The notes beneath the pieces were generated by a model. That model saw only the letters and a program-made list of their open reading frames with translations, made no database searches and was not told the origin of the DNA. From Polychytrium aggregatum (Eukaryota; Chytridiomycota; Chytridiomycetes; Polychytriales): DNA of 64,000 nt. The position numbers and the translations under genes were made by a program. The stretch is from assembly GCF_025602895.1 (NCBI RefSeq), contig NW_026516315.1, forward strand, positions 1 through 64,000, given 5' to 3'. Below, piece after piece: positions 42,270 through 54,600 of the stretch (position 1 is the stretch's first letter; each line of letters begins with the position of its first letter).

Positions 42270-43643
42270 TTAGAGCAGCACACATCCACTCTTGTTCCTG
42301 TTGGACTTGACTGGCCGAGGAGCATCTCGCAAAGAAGCGCGAACGGCGCTCTCAAAGACTTCGCGGACACCCTCGCGGTTCTTGGCAGAGGTTTCGACGT
42401 AGCGATAGGCGCCGATTCTGTTTGCCATGGCTTGACCCTATGGTTCACAAAGCAACGGGAGGCGTAAGCCAGAGGAAACCAGAGGAAACCAGGGCAATGG
42501 CATCAGTGATCGGGTTTGGCTCTGAAACTGGTTGTCCCTTTGTGGAGGAAAGCACTGGTATTGAGATATGGGCATACCTCATCGGGAAGAACAGGGCGCT
42601 CGTTGCGGGCGGCCAGGGCACGAAGGGTGGAGGGGTCGTTGCGGAGATCCTTCTTGCAGCCAACAAGGATGACTGGCAGTCCGGGGCAGAAGTGTCGGAC
42701 TTCGCTGATCCACTGGAAGTGGAGGAGTCACGGATGCAATGCGATGCAGCGACGAGAAGGGCGGCGGATTGGCGATGCGAATCAGTACTGGACAAGCTGG
42801 AGGAGGCCAGAGGACATGTTGCGGATGGTGCTGGACGCACGCACGCTTGCACGCTTGCACGCTTGCGGGCCAAGCCGAGCCCGCCACGCCAGCCGATGTA
42901 TCCGGCTGCAAAGGCATGGCCAGCGGCTCCTGCTTCGGAAACGCTCCTCTGTCTGCTGGGCGGCTCATGGGAGGCTGAGTCGTCGACCAGGAAGGCCCAG
43001 CGCAATCCAGCCCAGCCGAGCCCAGCCAAGCCGAGCTGCAGCGACGAGGAGCGGCTTACCTTGGAGGCGACGTTCTCGAGCGAGTCGGGAGAGTCGATGG
43101 CAAAGCAGACCAGGATGACGTGTGAGTCCGGGTACGAGAGCGGACGGAGACGGTCGTAGTCTTCCTGGCCGGCAGTATCCCAAAGGGCAAGCTCGACGGC
43201 CCGGCCATCGACGGTGAGGTGGGTGACATGGTTCTCGAACACGGTGGGGACGTAGACCTGCAGCAGAAGGGGGGGAGGCAAGCGAGATCAGCATCGATAG
43301 CCTGTCGGGGAACCAAGTCGGCTCACAGCCAGTCGAACTCCCAGCCAGTGGACCAAAACAACCGTTGCCGATGGGCGATCGCGGGTGGCCAGGAGATGCA
43401 CAGCGCACGAGACCCCAGCTTCAATCGCCACCGCTGGCAAGGTGCTTGATGATAGCACATGTGGATGGAAACAGATGGAAGTCGATGCAAGCAGAAGTGG
43501 TGCAGGCAGAAGTGGTGCAAACAGGCCAGAACAGCAACCGCACAAACCTCAGGGAAGCGGCCCTCGTGGAAGACAATCAGCAGCGAGGTCTTTCCGCTGG
43601 CGCCGTCGCCGACGATAACGAGCTTTCTTCGGATTTCGGCCAT
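42270..43643 (-). CDS. RHO1: Rho1-type small GTPase ending in CVLL
   Basis: Four exons (43643-43548, 43257-43060, 42712-42578, 42437-42270) give 198 aa. All G motifs are canonical: [51 protein letters not shown] and [17 protein letters not shown]. The tail is basic (KSNRNKSG) and ends CVLL, a geranylgeranylation signal as in fungal Rho1. Fungal Rho1 activates beta-1,3-glucan synthase and Pkc1 and organises actin at growth sites. Exon 2 (198 nt) and exon 3 (135 nt) match those of the Rho gene at 34-35 kb exactly. Rho1 is the best call; another Rho subfamily is possible. Confidence 0.92.
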
Positions 43644-44707
43644 GGTAGAAGGGGCAGGGCGGAGCTAAGAGGTCGGGTGCGGAGCGAGCAGGTGGATGCC
43701 TGGGATGAGCGGAGCAGGACGAACGAACCCGGACAACGAAGCGGGTGCAGAGCAAGCGAGGGGTGCGAGCAAGGCTGGCGATCCAGAAACGGCAGAGATA
43801 TTGGCGACGGACAGGGCCAAGACGGACGGGCGGACAAGCGAGCCGAGCGCGCATGAGCGCAGAGAGCGTCGCCAGGCCGGCAGGTTGCGATTGCTGCTGC
43901 TGTTGCTGTTGCTATCGACACTTTAATCGACACCGCCATAGACACTTCAATCGACACTTCTATCGACACTGCCATCGGATGTTGTTATCGGATGTTGTTA
44001 TCGGCGTTGTTGTCAGATGTTGTTCGGCAAATCGCCGGTATCATTTGCTTTGCTTTTACATTTTGCGGCAATGCCACACAGCAACAGCACCAACAGCACC
44101 AACAGCAAGCACAAGAGAGCGCATGCTTGCTTGGGCCACTGGCATCCTGTCTTGCGTCGCTGCTGGTGTCCCACCGCGACCCCGGCCCCCTGTCCCACCA
44201 CGCCCCGGCACAGTCTGTGTTGGCGGGGCTGCTGCGGCGCGGCGGTTGGTGTCGCCCGTGTGTCTCCCGTGTCGCACTGTGTTGCTGTGCGCAGCTGTGC
44301 GACACACAGTGACACACGATGACGCGCTGTGACCCACAGAGCGAGACAGCCGATTCGTCCTGTGTCACGGCGTCCTCTTTGCCTGGGTCGCTCGTTGCGC
44401 GCACAAGGCATCGCCACACGCCCTCTCGTGCCGGACCCCAACCGGAAGCCATCGACCGCGGCATGACCGAGATGGTGAGGGCATGGATCGTCCTTGGACT
44501 GTATTCTTGCGCAACGCAGGCAAAGGTCGAAATGAAAGCAAGAAGAAAAAAAAGGGGGGGCAGAACCTATACAGCAAAGACGCTGGACTCGGCCCTCCCG
44601 CGCTCCGGTGGGATCGGGTTGTTTGCTGCTGGATTGACCGGCGCAGCGCCGTGTTCGCGGCTGCGTGGCGATGCTGTGCTGTTTGCTGGCAAAGTCAAAG
44701 AGATTCT
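43644..44707. other. Intergenic region with an ATCGACACTTC-type tandem
   Basis: About 1.06 kb between the Rho1 start and the PDH E2 stop. It contains a degenerate array of (A)TCGACACT(T/G) units and GGATGTTGTTATC units (about 43912-44025). No supported gene. Confidence 0.5.
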
Positions 44708-47456
44708 TTAGAGGAGGATGGTAAGAGGATCTTCGATGTAGCTCTTGAACTTGGCGAGCCACTTGGCGCCAACAGCCCCATCGACGACGCGGTGGTCGCA
44801 GCTCAGAGTGACCGTCATGGTGTTCTGGACGCTGAAGCCCTTCTCGGCGCTCTCATCCAGGACAAGCTTCTGCTGGGTGGTGCCAACAGCCAGGATGGCC
44901 GCATGAGGGGGGTTGATGATCGCAGTGAAGTTGCTGATGCCAAACATGCCCAGGTTCGAGATCGTGAAGGTGCCGCCCTGGTACTCCTGGGGCTGCAGCT
45001 TGTTCTCCTTGGCGCGGGCAGCCAGCTCCTTGACTTTGTTGGAAATGGCAGCCAGACCCTTGCCCTCGGCACCGGCAACGATGGGGGTGATCAGACCGTT
45101 CTCTGACAAGCATCACGCAGGCGAAGCGTCAGTCGATGTCCATAGAAGTCGCCGACAACACGATCACGCCACGAACATTGCGATACCCGCCGTCCAACAC
45201 TCGATCCACGCCTGTGCCTCGAGGGCAATCACGACGCATATGTATGCCCACCAACTCACCGGTGGCGACAGCGACGGCAATGTCCGAGGTGCTGAACTGG
45301 CGGATGAAGGTGTCTTGCCACGAGCTGTTGACCTCGGGGACATCACGGAGAGCAAGAGAGGACGCCTTGATGACAAAGTCGTTGACAGAGAGCTTGTAGG
45401 CGCCGTTGCCCTGGGAGTTGAGGACCTCGCGCAGCCTGGCGGCATCACAGCACCGAGTGCATTAGCTCCACACACCAGACCCGCCGGCATCCCTTAAAAG
45501 CACGACGGTCCAACACAACGCATGCCTGACAACCAGCCAGGCGCCATCTGCGGCTCGTCCGCACGGCCCCACGACTTACTTGAGGATCTTGTCGACGCTG
45601 ACCTCAACAGAGAGGTAGTAGTGGGGCAGGGTCTGCTTGGACTGGGTGAGGCGGGTGGCAATGACCTGTCACGGCGGCATGGATGAGTACGGCGTCCTCC
45701 AGCGTCGCCAAACACTCGATCCTGTGCAGCAACAGTTACCTTTCGGACGTTGGTCAGAGGAATATCGACAAAGGCAGCACCAGCGGCAGTGGTGGGCGCA
45801 AAGGCAGGAACGGCAGGGGCAGCAACGGCGACAGGGGCTGGCGAGAAAGTACAAGGCGATGGTTAGCACAGCACCCAAAAGTCCGAGGACGATAGCTATT
45901 AGGCAATACCACCACGGACCTACTAACGCGATTCTGTCTCTCGCACTGCGTGATAATCCACTAGCATTCATCCACCCCACGGACCCTTACCTTTATAGGA
46001 GTCGATGTCGGCCTTGACGATGCGTCCGTTGGGTCCGCTACCTGAGACCGTTTGGAGAGGGATACCGCGCTCAGCAGCCAAGTTTCTGGCGAGAGGACTG
46101 GCAAAGATGCGGCCTGATGGATGCACCAGAGTCGCAGACGCATGAGCGACTTTGTCTCGGAGCACAACCCGGTGGCTGCAGCATCGAGCCGACTGTGCAG
46201 TTCGCATGAGTGAGCCTGTAACTTACCTTCGCTGGCACCAGCAGGAGCCGAGGCGGGAGCAGCAGCAGCAGCGGCGGCAGGAGCGGCAGCCTGGGGAGCG
46301 CTGGCAGCAGGGGCAGCGGCGGCAGGAGCAGGAGCAGCACCCTGGACATCGGCCAGAGTGAACTTTTCAAAGGCAGCGACGTCGTTCTTATCCTCGACAA
46401 GGACAGCAATGGGCTATGGTACGAGTAAGATATCAACAGCAGGCACCAATGTAAGCACATGGCTCTCGATCAAGCCCAGGACACAAGCTCGCGAGCAGCA
46501 GTCCCGCCGGCCAAGACACGGCCCAGTTCAGCTTTGACTGCTATCACATTGGCCAGACAAGAAAGCCGCATCGCTGCGCCGCTTGGCCATCGAGTGATCG
46601 TCCAAGGACCGCCGACCAACCTTGTTGACAGCCAGGTCCTTCTCGCCGGCAGGGACCAGGATCTGGGCGAGGTAGCCCTCCTCCTGGCACTCAAAGTCCA
46701 TCTGAGCCTTGTCGGTCTCGATCTCGACCAGGATGTCGCCTTGGTTGATTTGGTCGCCGACCTTCTTGTGCCACTTGCCGAGGTTGCCTGCGTGCGATGC
46801 AGCGGAGACAGCAGCAGTGTGAGATACTCAGAGCGACACATGGCCGCAAGACTCGCAGAGCGATTGCGCCTGCGCATCAAACACATCGCTGTGCGGCCGC
46901 GGGATCGGGCGAGGTAGCAGTCGTACCCTGGGTCATGGTGGGAGACAGAGCAGGCATGTTGATGATGCTGTGGCTGGGGAAGGCTGTGGATGGGAGGGTA
47001 TGGTGAATGAATGTAAGCGATCGATAACCCATGTCGCGGACTCTGCAGCGAATCTACTCGATATGGGTGCCGGAACCCGCTGACGAGACCCGAGGACTGC
47101 TGGATATCCAAGCACAGTGAAGCTCATCGGCCTGGTCTCCAATGCCATTGGGGGTCGACCGATCCAGAAAGCAATGAGGCAGCAGGGCGACAGAACAGCG
47201 GCTTACATCCAGAGGCATACGATCGGAGCTGCATGGCCTCATAGCGGGCGTTCAGGCGCTGGGTCAGCGAGGGAACAACTCTGAGGGTGATGGTGGACGC
47301 ACACGCGAAAGAGATGGGGAGAGATAGGAGGGATGAGTACACGCAGTAACAGACGACGAAGGCACAGGGATCATACGCTGCGAGGCGGGGGGGGGCGAAG
47401 ATTGAATCTCGATTGGGCAACGGTGGTGGCCAGGATCTGTCGGCGCAGGACACCAC
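44708..47456 (-). CDS. LAT1: Dihydrolipoyllysine acetyltransferase, E2 of the pyruvate dehydrogenase complex
   Basis: Mitochondrial matrix enzyme forming the core of PDH and transferring acetyl groups to CoA. Exons read from the C-terminus: 45102-44708, 45435-45260, 45665-45580, 45837-45740, 46113-45991, 46413-46227, 46787-46621, 46983-46927, 47280-47207, and an uncertain first exon to about 47456. Domain order is standard: lipoyl domain ([16 protein letters not shown]; lipoylation motif [10 protein letters not shown]), Ala/Pro linker, peripheral-subunit-binding domain ([29 protein letters not shown]), then the catalytic domain with the DHRVVDG active site and a final Leu-Leu. Only one lipoyl domain, as usual in fungi. 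The N-terminus is unresolved: a presequence-like [19 protein letters not shown] lies upstream in a frame that joins only if the C9 run near 47388-47396 were 8 or 11 long. Confidence 0.9.
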
Positions 47457-48117
47457 GCAAGCCTGGAGCCGACGACGGCGTCAACGGCGGTTGTGCCGCC
47501 AGCGATAGAATGCAGCCAGCACCAGGGCAGACCCCAGGATGCCATCGGCTCGGTGCTGTATCGGGTAGGTCGGATCCATATTCCGATGCCCGGGAAAAGC
47601 CGACGCCGATTCGGTGGGTTCCCTGACTGGAGCCGCGGGATAGATCGAGCGAGGGACCGCTCCAGCCGATCGAACAAAACCGAGACCTCCTCCGATGGTC
47701 GATAAGCGCTCGGGTGCGGCCCTTGCTTGACGTGCATGCCTCTCTCTGTCCCGGTTGACACCCAGCGCCTTCGTGGTGAAGCGCAGCAGCCGGCGTCGAC
47801 TCGAATGGTTTACCTGCTGGAGAAGTGGAACCGGGCCGTCTGCGATACGGTGACGGTGGCCGGGGCGACGCAGCGAGCGGCAGCGGTAGCGGCGGCCTGG
47901 GCAGACGAGGCAGCGCGGGAGAGGGCCCGGGGCTTGGCCAGGGAGGATCGAGCGGCAGCAGTGGTTCTCAGCATGGCGATGGCGGCGACGGAGGCAGCGG
48001 CAACAACAGGCAGGTCGTCCAGAGACAATCTCGGAGGAAGAGCGCAAGAAAGACAAACCCGGTCGCGCCGAGCCGGGTTTTGTCGCCAGAGCTTTTTCGT
48101 CGCGAGCGCGCTGTGCC

Positions 48118-48178
48118 TGTGTGTCTGTGTGTGTGTGTGTGTGTGCGGCGTGTGTGTGTGGCTGGGTGTGTGTGTGTG
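48118..48178. repeat. (GT)n microsatellite
   Basis: Several uninterrupted (GT)5-9 blocks separated by short GCGG and GGCTGG interruptions. Confidence 0.9.
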
Positions 48179-48427
48179 CTCTCGCTCTGCCGAGAGCGCC
48201 GCGAGGGCGCCTGTCCCGCGCTCTCGCTGCTCTTATCGTGCCTCGCTGGCCTTCTCGCTGGCCCGCTGCGCTTTTTTCTCTCGGCCGGCCTTTGTCCTGT
48301 GTGCGCAGCGCGACAGAGTTTTGGGGATGGGGTTAGGGCTGGCCCTGGAGGCTGCGCATCGCGTCCTCCGGATATGGCAGGCGGCTGCCTGCGCGTCATT
48401 TTGGGGCGGCTGGTGCTGTGCGGTGGC

Positions 48428-48482
48428 ATGGTCCGACATGGTCCAATGTGGTCCTGCATGGTCCTGCATGGTCCTGCATGGT
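48428..48482. repeat. CATGGTCCTG decamer array
   Basis: About five to six tandem units of CATGGTCC(TG/GA/AA) type in a non-coding stretch downstream of KNTC1. Confidence 0.85.
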
Positions 48483-48688
48483 CCGTCGCGCCGGGGTGTC
48501 ATCTCAGCTAGTACTGGGCGCGCTGCATCGGCGACTAGTGTGTATATTCAGCTCCAGAAGCAGGTTCGCCGATTGGTGCCCGATTACATCTTGATATTCA
48601 GTGCTCCTCTGCATCTCGCTACTTGGTGCGGCTGTCGTCTGTTACAGGCCGTGGTCCCGGATGAATCGCTGGATGGACAAATGTGACA

Positions 48689-51600
48689 TCAGCGGATGGA
48701 CAAATGTGACATCAGTGGGTGCTGTCCTCCATGTGCACTCTGCAGACCAGGACACATCATAGCCGCTGCAATGCGCCAGCAACAGTCGACTCACCTCGAG
48801 CTGAGTCTCTGCGGTCGCTTGTTCCGGCAGCGGAGGAGCAGGTGGATGCATCCGATAATACTGGGCGACCAGCTGCTCTGCTTCTTTGGTTCTGGTTCAG
48901 CCATGGCATCGCACGATGATGTCAGCGAGGTTATGGATCATCGACTCACCAACGCAGGATGGCCCTGCCCCGACCAACAGCGGCCCAGCACAGGACTCTG
49001 CTTGCTGCATTGCTTACCGGCCGTTGCCCAGGATGTACTGCAGGAGCGCGGTGATATTCTGCTGGCGGCAATAGTACTCGGCCGACCGCACCAGTAGCCT
49101 CGCCGGTAGATGCGAAAAGGCCTTCTTCTCGTTGACCGAGTCATAGAGTAGATGCAGGATCCATTTCTACGTGGCACATCCGGCAGTTCCGCAATCGTGT
49201 GTTAGTGCTGATGCTTGTCGCAGAACCGGCAATCTTTTGTGGATACGCCAACTGAGGATCGACTACTTCCAGTAGCCTCCACCATGCTTACCTTTGACGA
49301 GATGCCTTTCCACACCTTGCGCAGCTGTGCAGGCCCAGACGGAACCTCAGCATTGGTCGGATCGCTGACCATCGCCACGAGCGTCACTACCGTCTTTGGC
49401 GATGCGATGCAGAGATATTCCTGTTGCATCCGAGAGAGGAGGCGTTATGACAACCGCACACACGACGTCCACGGCCCGTCGGCCATGTCGCCGGGAGGGG
49501 TCCCGGGCTTGATCCACTGCTGCAATGAACGACATCAGACGGCGCCATACCTCCATGGTGGTCTTGAGGTTCCTGGATGGGAAGACTGAAAGCACACAGA
49601 GCAAGAGGAAGAGCGGCGCATCGGCTTCAGAGCCAAACGATTTGAGCACCGATAGTATTTGTCTCAAGATGCACTCGGAATCGAGCTCGGGCAGGAATAG
49701 GCAGTCCTGGATGAGGCTGAACACTCGGTAGAGAAGCCAGTTTGCCTCTAGAGACGCGGCCGCACCGATTAACGAGTTCATGTGCGGAAGGCAAATCGAT
49801 TCCACAGCGTCGAAGTGCGTTAGATCGATGAAAGTGCACAAATCTACAGAGCGATACTCTCCATGGCGAGGTAATCGAGCACTATGTCCAGTGCTGTCGT
49901 GGTACACATGCACACACAATCTGCTCCACAACACCGTGGTATAACTGATGCTGCAGCAACTGGGGCGCTTACTTGTATCTTCGGCGGTGTAGCCCTTTGT
50001 CGCAAACTCCAGTGATCGGCGAAGCACCTGATTCCAGCTGTCCGGCAGAGATGCCAGCTGGATGAGCTGCGGTCGTGCGCTGATGGGCTCGAGGACGCTG
50101 AGGAGGTAGTGCCACTGCAGAGGCATGATCACCGGGTCAGCAACAGTCGTGTACGAGCCAACTCGGCAATGGCTGCCAGTAAGAGCTGCGGATCGGCTGT
50201 ATCCAAGCCCCTCCCGTATTCGAGCACACATGCACAATGGCGTTCATCGCTTGTCGTCCATACCGATTCAAAGTGGATCAACTGTTTCAACAGATTCTCC
50301 CAGAGCAAGAGGTCGTAGATGTCAAAGTCGATACATATGTTGCAGATCAGCTGCGAGGCCAGTGTCTGCGTCTGAAAGGGGAAGATGGACATTGGATTGC
50401 TATCAAATTAGTGCCAGTAGTTGCAACTACGCGCTCATTCCTATCGAGCGGTGGCATGCGATCGATACCGACCCGCTTGTCGGCCTGCGAGTTCGGGCCG
50501 TGGTTGAGCCACAGAGACCGCACGAAAGCCTCTTTGTCGGCCTTTGAAAAGGTGCTGATGGTCACGGGAATGTGGAGAGCTTCAAAATCCAGCAGGTAGA
50601 GGAGCATCTGCATATAGTGCCTGAAGCGAGCGCATGTCATGGATCGCATAATGTCAGCAACCTGGCGGATGCTCTCTGTGGCCAAAATGCATGTGATGCC
50701 CTCTCCAACTTGCTGGCAGCGGCTGAGCCTCGCAATACTTGCCTCGCTTGCTCGTAATCCACGTGCTTGGATTCGAGGTCGCTTCGCGATGCAAACAAGA
50801 ACAGAACGCTGAGCGCCCGAATTCTTGTCAGGGTACGGGCGCTCATCTGTATCGACACCACGGATGCGCGGGGATCGCGTCGAGAATCCAGAAAGCCGTC
50901 AGTTGGTCGTCTGTTCGGGCCCAGCTTCATCATCCTGCGTTCACAGGCCCAGCGAGTTCTGGCACAAGGACGCAGCGATACGGCCGGTCCTTACATTTTT
51001 GTATGCATAGGTTGTCAGGCGAGCGATTCCGTTGGCCAGAGTGTCGGCCCTCAGGATATACAGAATCGTGCGCTGCAGCGAAGACTCTGCCTGGGACTTT
51101 GTCAGGCCATGGATCTGTATTGGAATGTGTGGGTCAGCATTGCGTGGCGAATCGAATGCATATGCAGTAGAGGGTGTACCTTGGCATAGGCTGAGGGAAG
51201 CTGCAGCTCCTCAACCCCTGACGATTGTCCAATGTCCTGTTCAATCAGGCTCTGTGTTGATTCAAGATAACACAGTTAGCAGCGTTGCTCGAGCGATTCA
51301 GATTTATCACGTTCCGGAAATAACCGCCGGCATCGATTGATAGGCAATGATAAAGGCTTTGAGCATACCTTGAGCAGCGACGACCTCAGCGCCTCAACAT
51401 CAACCGAGTACCGCTTGCAGATGTCGTTCGCAACCGAGTGCAGTGGGAGTCGGTCTTGATGGACACGGTTTCAGCAATCGATTGCGCAGAGAGAGATGGT
51501 CGATGCATTGGAAGAGTGTCAGAGACGATCTCAGGGGCAGTTGGTAACGAAATGAAATGATTGCACAAAGTCAGGGGGATCTGCGGCTCACCTTCGTTGA

Positions 51601-54600
51601 AGAGCGCCTCCTCGCTCTTGTCGGCGTAGAGGCGCCGGACAAGGTCTTCGGGCTCGTCAATGTAGACCGCGTACTGTTCAAGGGAGTGCACATCCAGTTG
51701 GTTGATGGTTTCCGCACGCAGCAGGTTCTGTGAGACCGGAAGTTTTGAGTCGTCGCCACCGGTCGTCTTGTTCTGTCGGGCGCTTCGCTGTCGAAGAGTG
51801 AAAGCCATGCGGTAGGCGTTGGTCTTTTCGAGCTTGTTTGTCAGCTGCTCGGCAATCTCATTGCATTTCTCGATCGCAACATTGACATCCTTGATCTTGG
51901 TAACGAGAGGCTTGAAAAACGAGAACTGGGTTGGCAGAGCTGAGCGCTCGTCGTCCATGTCGCACTCTGCCATGTTTGTCTCAGGGGCGTCCGTGTTTTT
52001 CCTCTGTGAGGCAATGGCAAATATTAGACTGCATGTCTCGCTTCTCAGGTGCAATAGAGAGGTCGGTGGCCGCAAATGGCAAGTACGGTCATGCAGTAGG
52101 TGGCAGTGGATTTTTTTTTGGCGGGACTGCAACGTCGCTTGAGACCATTCGCAGGACTGACCATGCTTTCAAGTGTTTTATCGATCAGATGCACGAAAAA
52201 GTAGTCCGTCCCCAGTTTGAGGGGGATTGACAGCGCCACGAGACTCGACAGCGTGGTTTCGGTGAGTTCGGCTTTCAGGGTCATGTCGGGGCTTTCAAGC
52301 AGCAGATGGTACGGCAGCCGCGACTTGCACAGAGGGTATGTCTGTCCAGATCGATCCAAAATCCAGGAAGCGGCCAGCGAATCAATCATACAGATGCAAG
52401 TGCCCGCTGAGTTGGTGCTGCAGAAGCGCAGCTCGGTTTCTGCGATTCCACAAATCTCTACCGCTGAGTGGCATGCCAACCTACTTGGATGAGCGTCTCA
52501 ACCAATTGCGCCGCATTTTCTCCATTCTGCTGCAAGCGCAGCACTCGCGCTGCTTCCCATACTTCGGGTGTCGAATGCCGTGCTATCGTCTGGAGGATTT
52601 CGACCAAAAGAAGCTTCTCGCTCTTCTCATGCGACTTGGGCTTGGGCCCCTCTGACGAAGCTGCTGTCTTGCTTGTTGGGAGACTGCCAGCAAGATGAAG
52701 CACAAACTGGATCGCTGAACAGCGGGATTGATATGGGATGATCAGGCTCGAAATCACTGCTTCGTGGCATTGCCAGCAGCAACCACAGGCCCTAAACTCG
52801 CAAAGTACCAACATCACACCTTGCTGCGATTTCGATGTGCAAAGCTGGCTGCATTACCTTCGTAGTCATACGGCGACACGGCATCAAGGCACTCATGCTC
52901 CATGAACTCCCTGAGTCCTGCTTGATCCTCAATGTTTTCTAGGACACCGTGAATGAAATCCTGGTATCCGGTCGACTGAACCTTGAGCGACTGTAGAATA
53001 AACTCGAATATCACCGTATCCTCTGGCAGTAGAAACCAGGAATCGCAGACAGGGTGAGCCAAAGTCCGGGTGCGTCACGATGGTGATCTGGAGAAAGGAC
53101 AGAGCGTGTCCCTCACGTCACCCAGCCGGCCGACAAGGCTTGCTGATAGATCGCTCAACTCACCATCGAGAGCATGGGATCTGGCAAACTCGATCGCCAG
53201 CTCCAGGTCGAGATTGGACTTGATCAGCAGCTCGGAGATGACGCGCTTCTTGGTCTCGGGCTTTGACAGCTCTGAGACATCTTTCTGGCTGAAGGGGATG
53301 CCTGGTGCGGATGATAGAATGGCATCAGAGCCGAATACGATGCTCGCTCCGACAACGTGCCGACTCGGAAGCTTGAAAGGCTGAGTCGACAGAGACAGAT
53401 ACGCAGTGGCAAATACAAATGGATGAAAGTAGCAGGTGTCATCCAAGAAACGTGTGATGCCCACCGTATTCCCGAAGCGTCTGGAACCAAAAGTTACGCT
53501 TGGAGAGCTCGGCCATGCGCTTCTCGTTGGTTGTGTTTCCCAGAACCATGGCCGTCGCCACTCCAAGAACACACATATTACGCGTGAATGCCTGGCTGCT
53601 GGAGGTGGTGATGATCTCCTGCAACGGACAAAACACATGAGCGTATTTCGTCAGCAAAGTGAGCGCTCACCTGGGGCCAGTGTCGCAGCGAACACTAGGC
53701 AAGCCATCGGAGTGTCCAGAACGTCACGCATTCAGCATTGCTGAAGGAGAGCAGACGACAGATAGACTTACCCTGAACGTCTTCCACCCTGGCTCCTTCA
53801 GGAACACCAAACAAGCCAAGGCCAGACTCTGATCCATGTTCTTGTGCACAGGGGCAATGACCTGTGTCCGAAAGGGCAATTAGTCCATCACCAGCATCAC
53901 GCGCATGCTGCCGTTCCTTCTGCTACTGCACCAGCCGTTGCAATCAAAGTAGCCACGCCACCTACCTCGCCAAGCAGGGAGTGCACCAAGCCAAAGGCTG
54001 ATTCATTTTCAGAGACTAGCTGGCTGCCCTCGACAGCGTCCAGTCGATGACTGATCTCGGCAACAGAGTAGAGCAGGCAAAGTGCTGTGAGGTAGGATCG
54101 ATTCTGAATCAAGTGCTTGAGCAAAGGGTCTGCCTGTTCCAGGGGCATCAACGCGTTGCCTTTGCGCTTGCGGTCTTGTCCCGAGCCCTTGTGGAAGGCG
54201 TTCCACTCGTTACAGTACTGGGCACAGTGGCCCACACTGGTGTCGGCCGAGAGCACCAGTCCGATTCCGCCAAAGTGTCCGCCGAACAGCGAGCTACCAA
54301 AGTCATCCTTGATGTTGGCGATGACGGGGTCGTGGAAACCATGCAGCTCGGCTTGCGAGAGCTCTGCAATCTTTCGCTTCGTACCACTGGGAGCTACAAG
54401 TCCGCAAATGCGTCAGCAGAGGCGCTTTGCCGACCGGCGCCGAGATGCAACGCTCACCCCCGGAGATACGTGCCTTTGTTGGCCTCGGACAGCAAAACTG
54501 CATAGTCGCCTTGGTCGCTCTGGCTGAATATGCTGTCAAGCAGATCGAGCCGGCGATACTGATCGATCGCATCTGTGGAGAAGGAATGGCACCAAGAGAC

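Larger units (their letters stand above)
47457..48688. other. Intergenic region with (GT)n and CATGGTCCTG repeats
   Basis: About 1.2 kb between the PDH E2 5' end and the KNTC1 stop codon. Contains GT-rich tracts (about 48118-48180) and a tandem of CATGGTCCTG units (about 48428-48482). A long plus-strand frame crosses it but reads Ala/Arg- and Cys/Val-rich low complexity. Confidence 0.6.

Noticed and set aside
47727-48686. 319-aa plus-strand frame with Cys-Val repeats
   Set aside because: The Cys-Val part is the reading of a (GT)n microsatellite and the rest is Ala/Arg-rich; no domain or exon structure.
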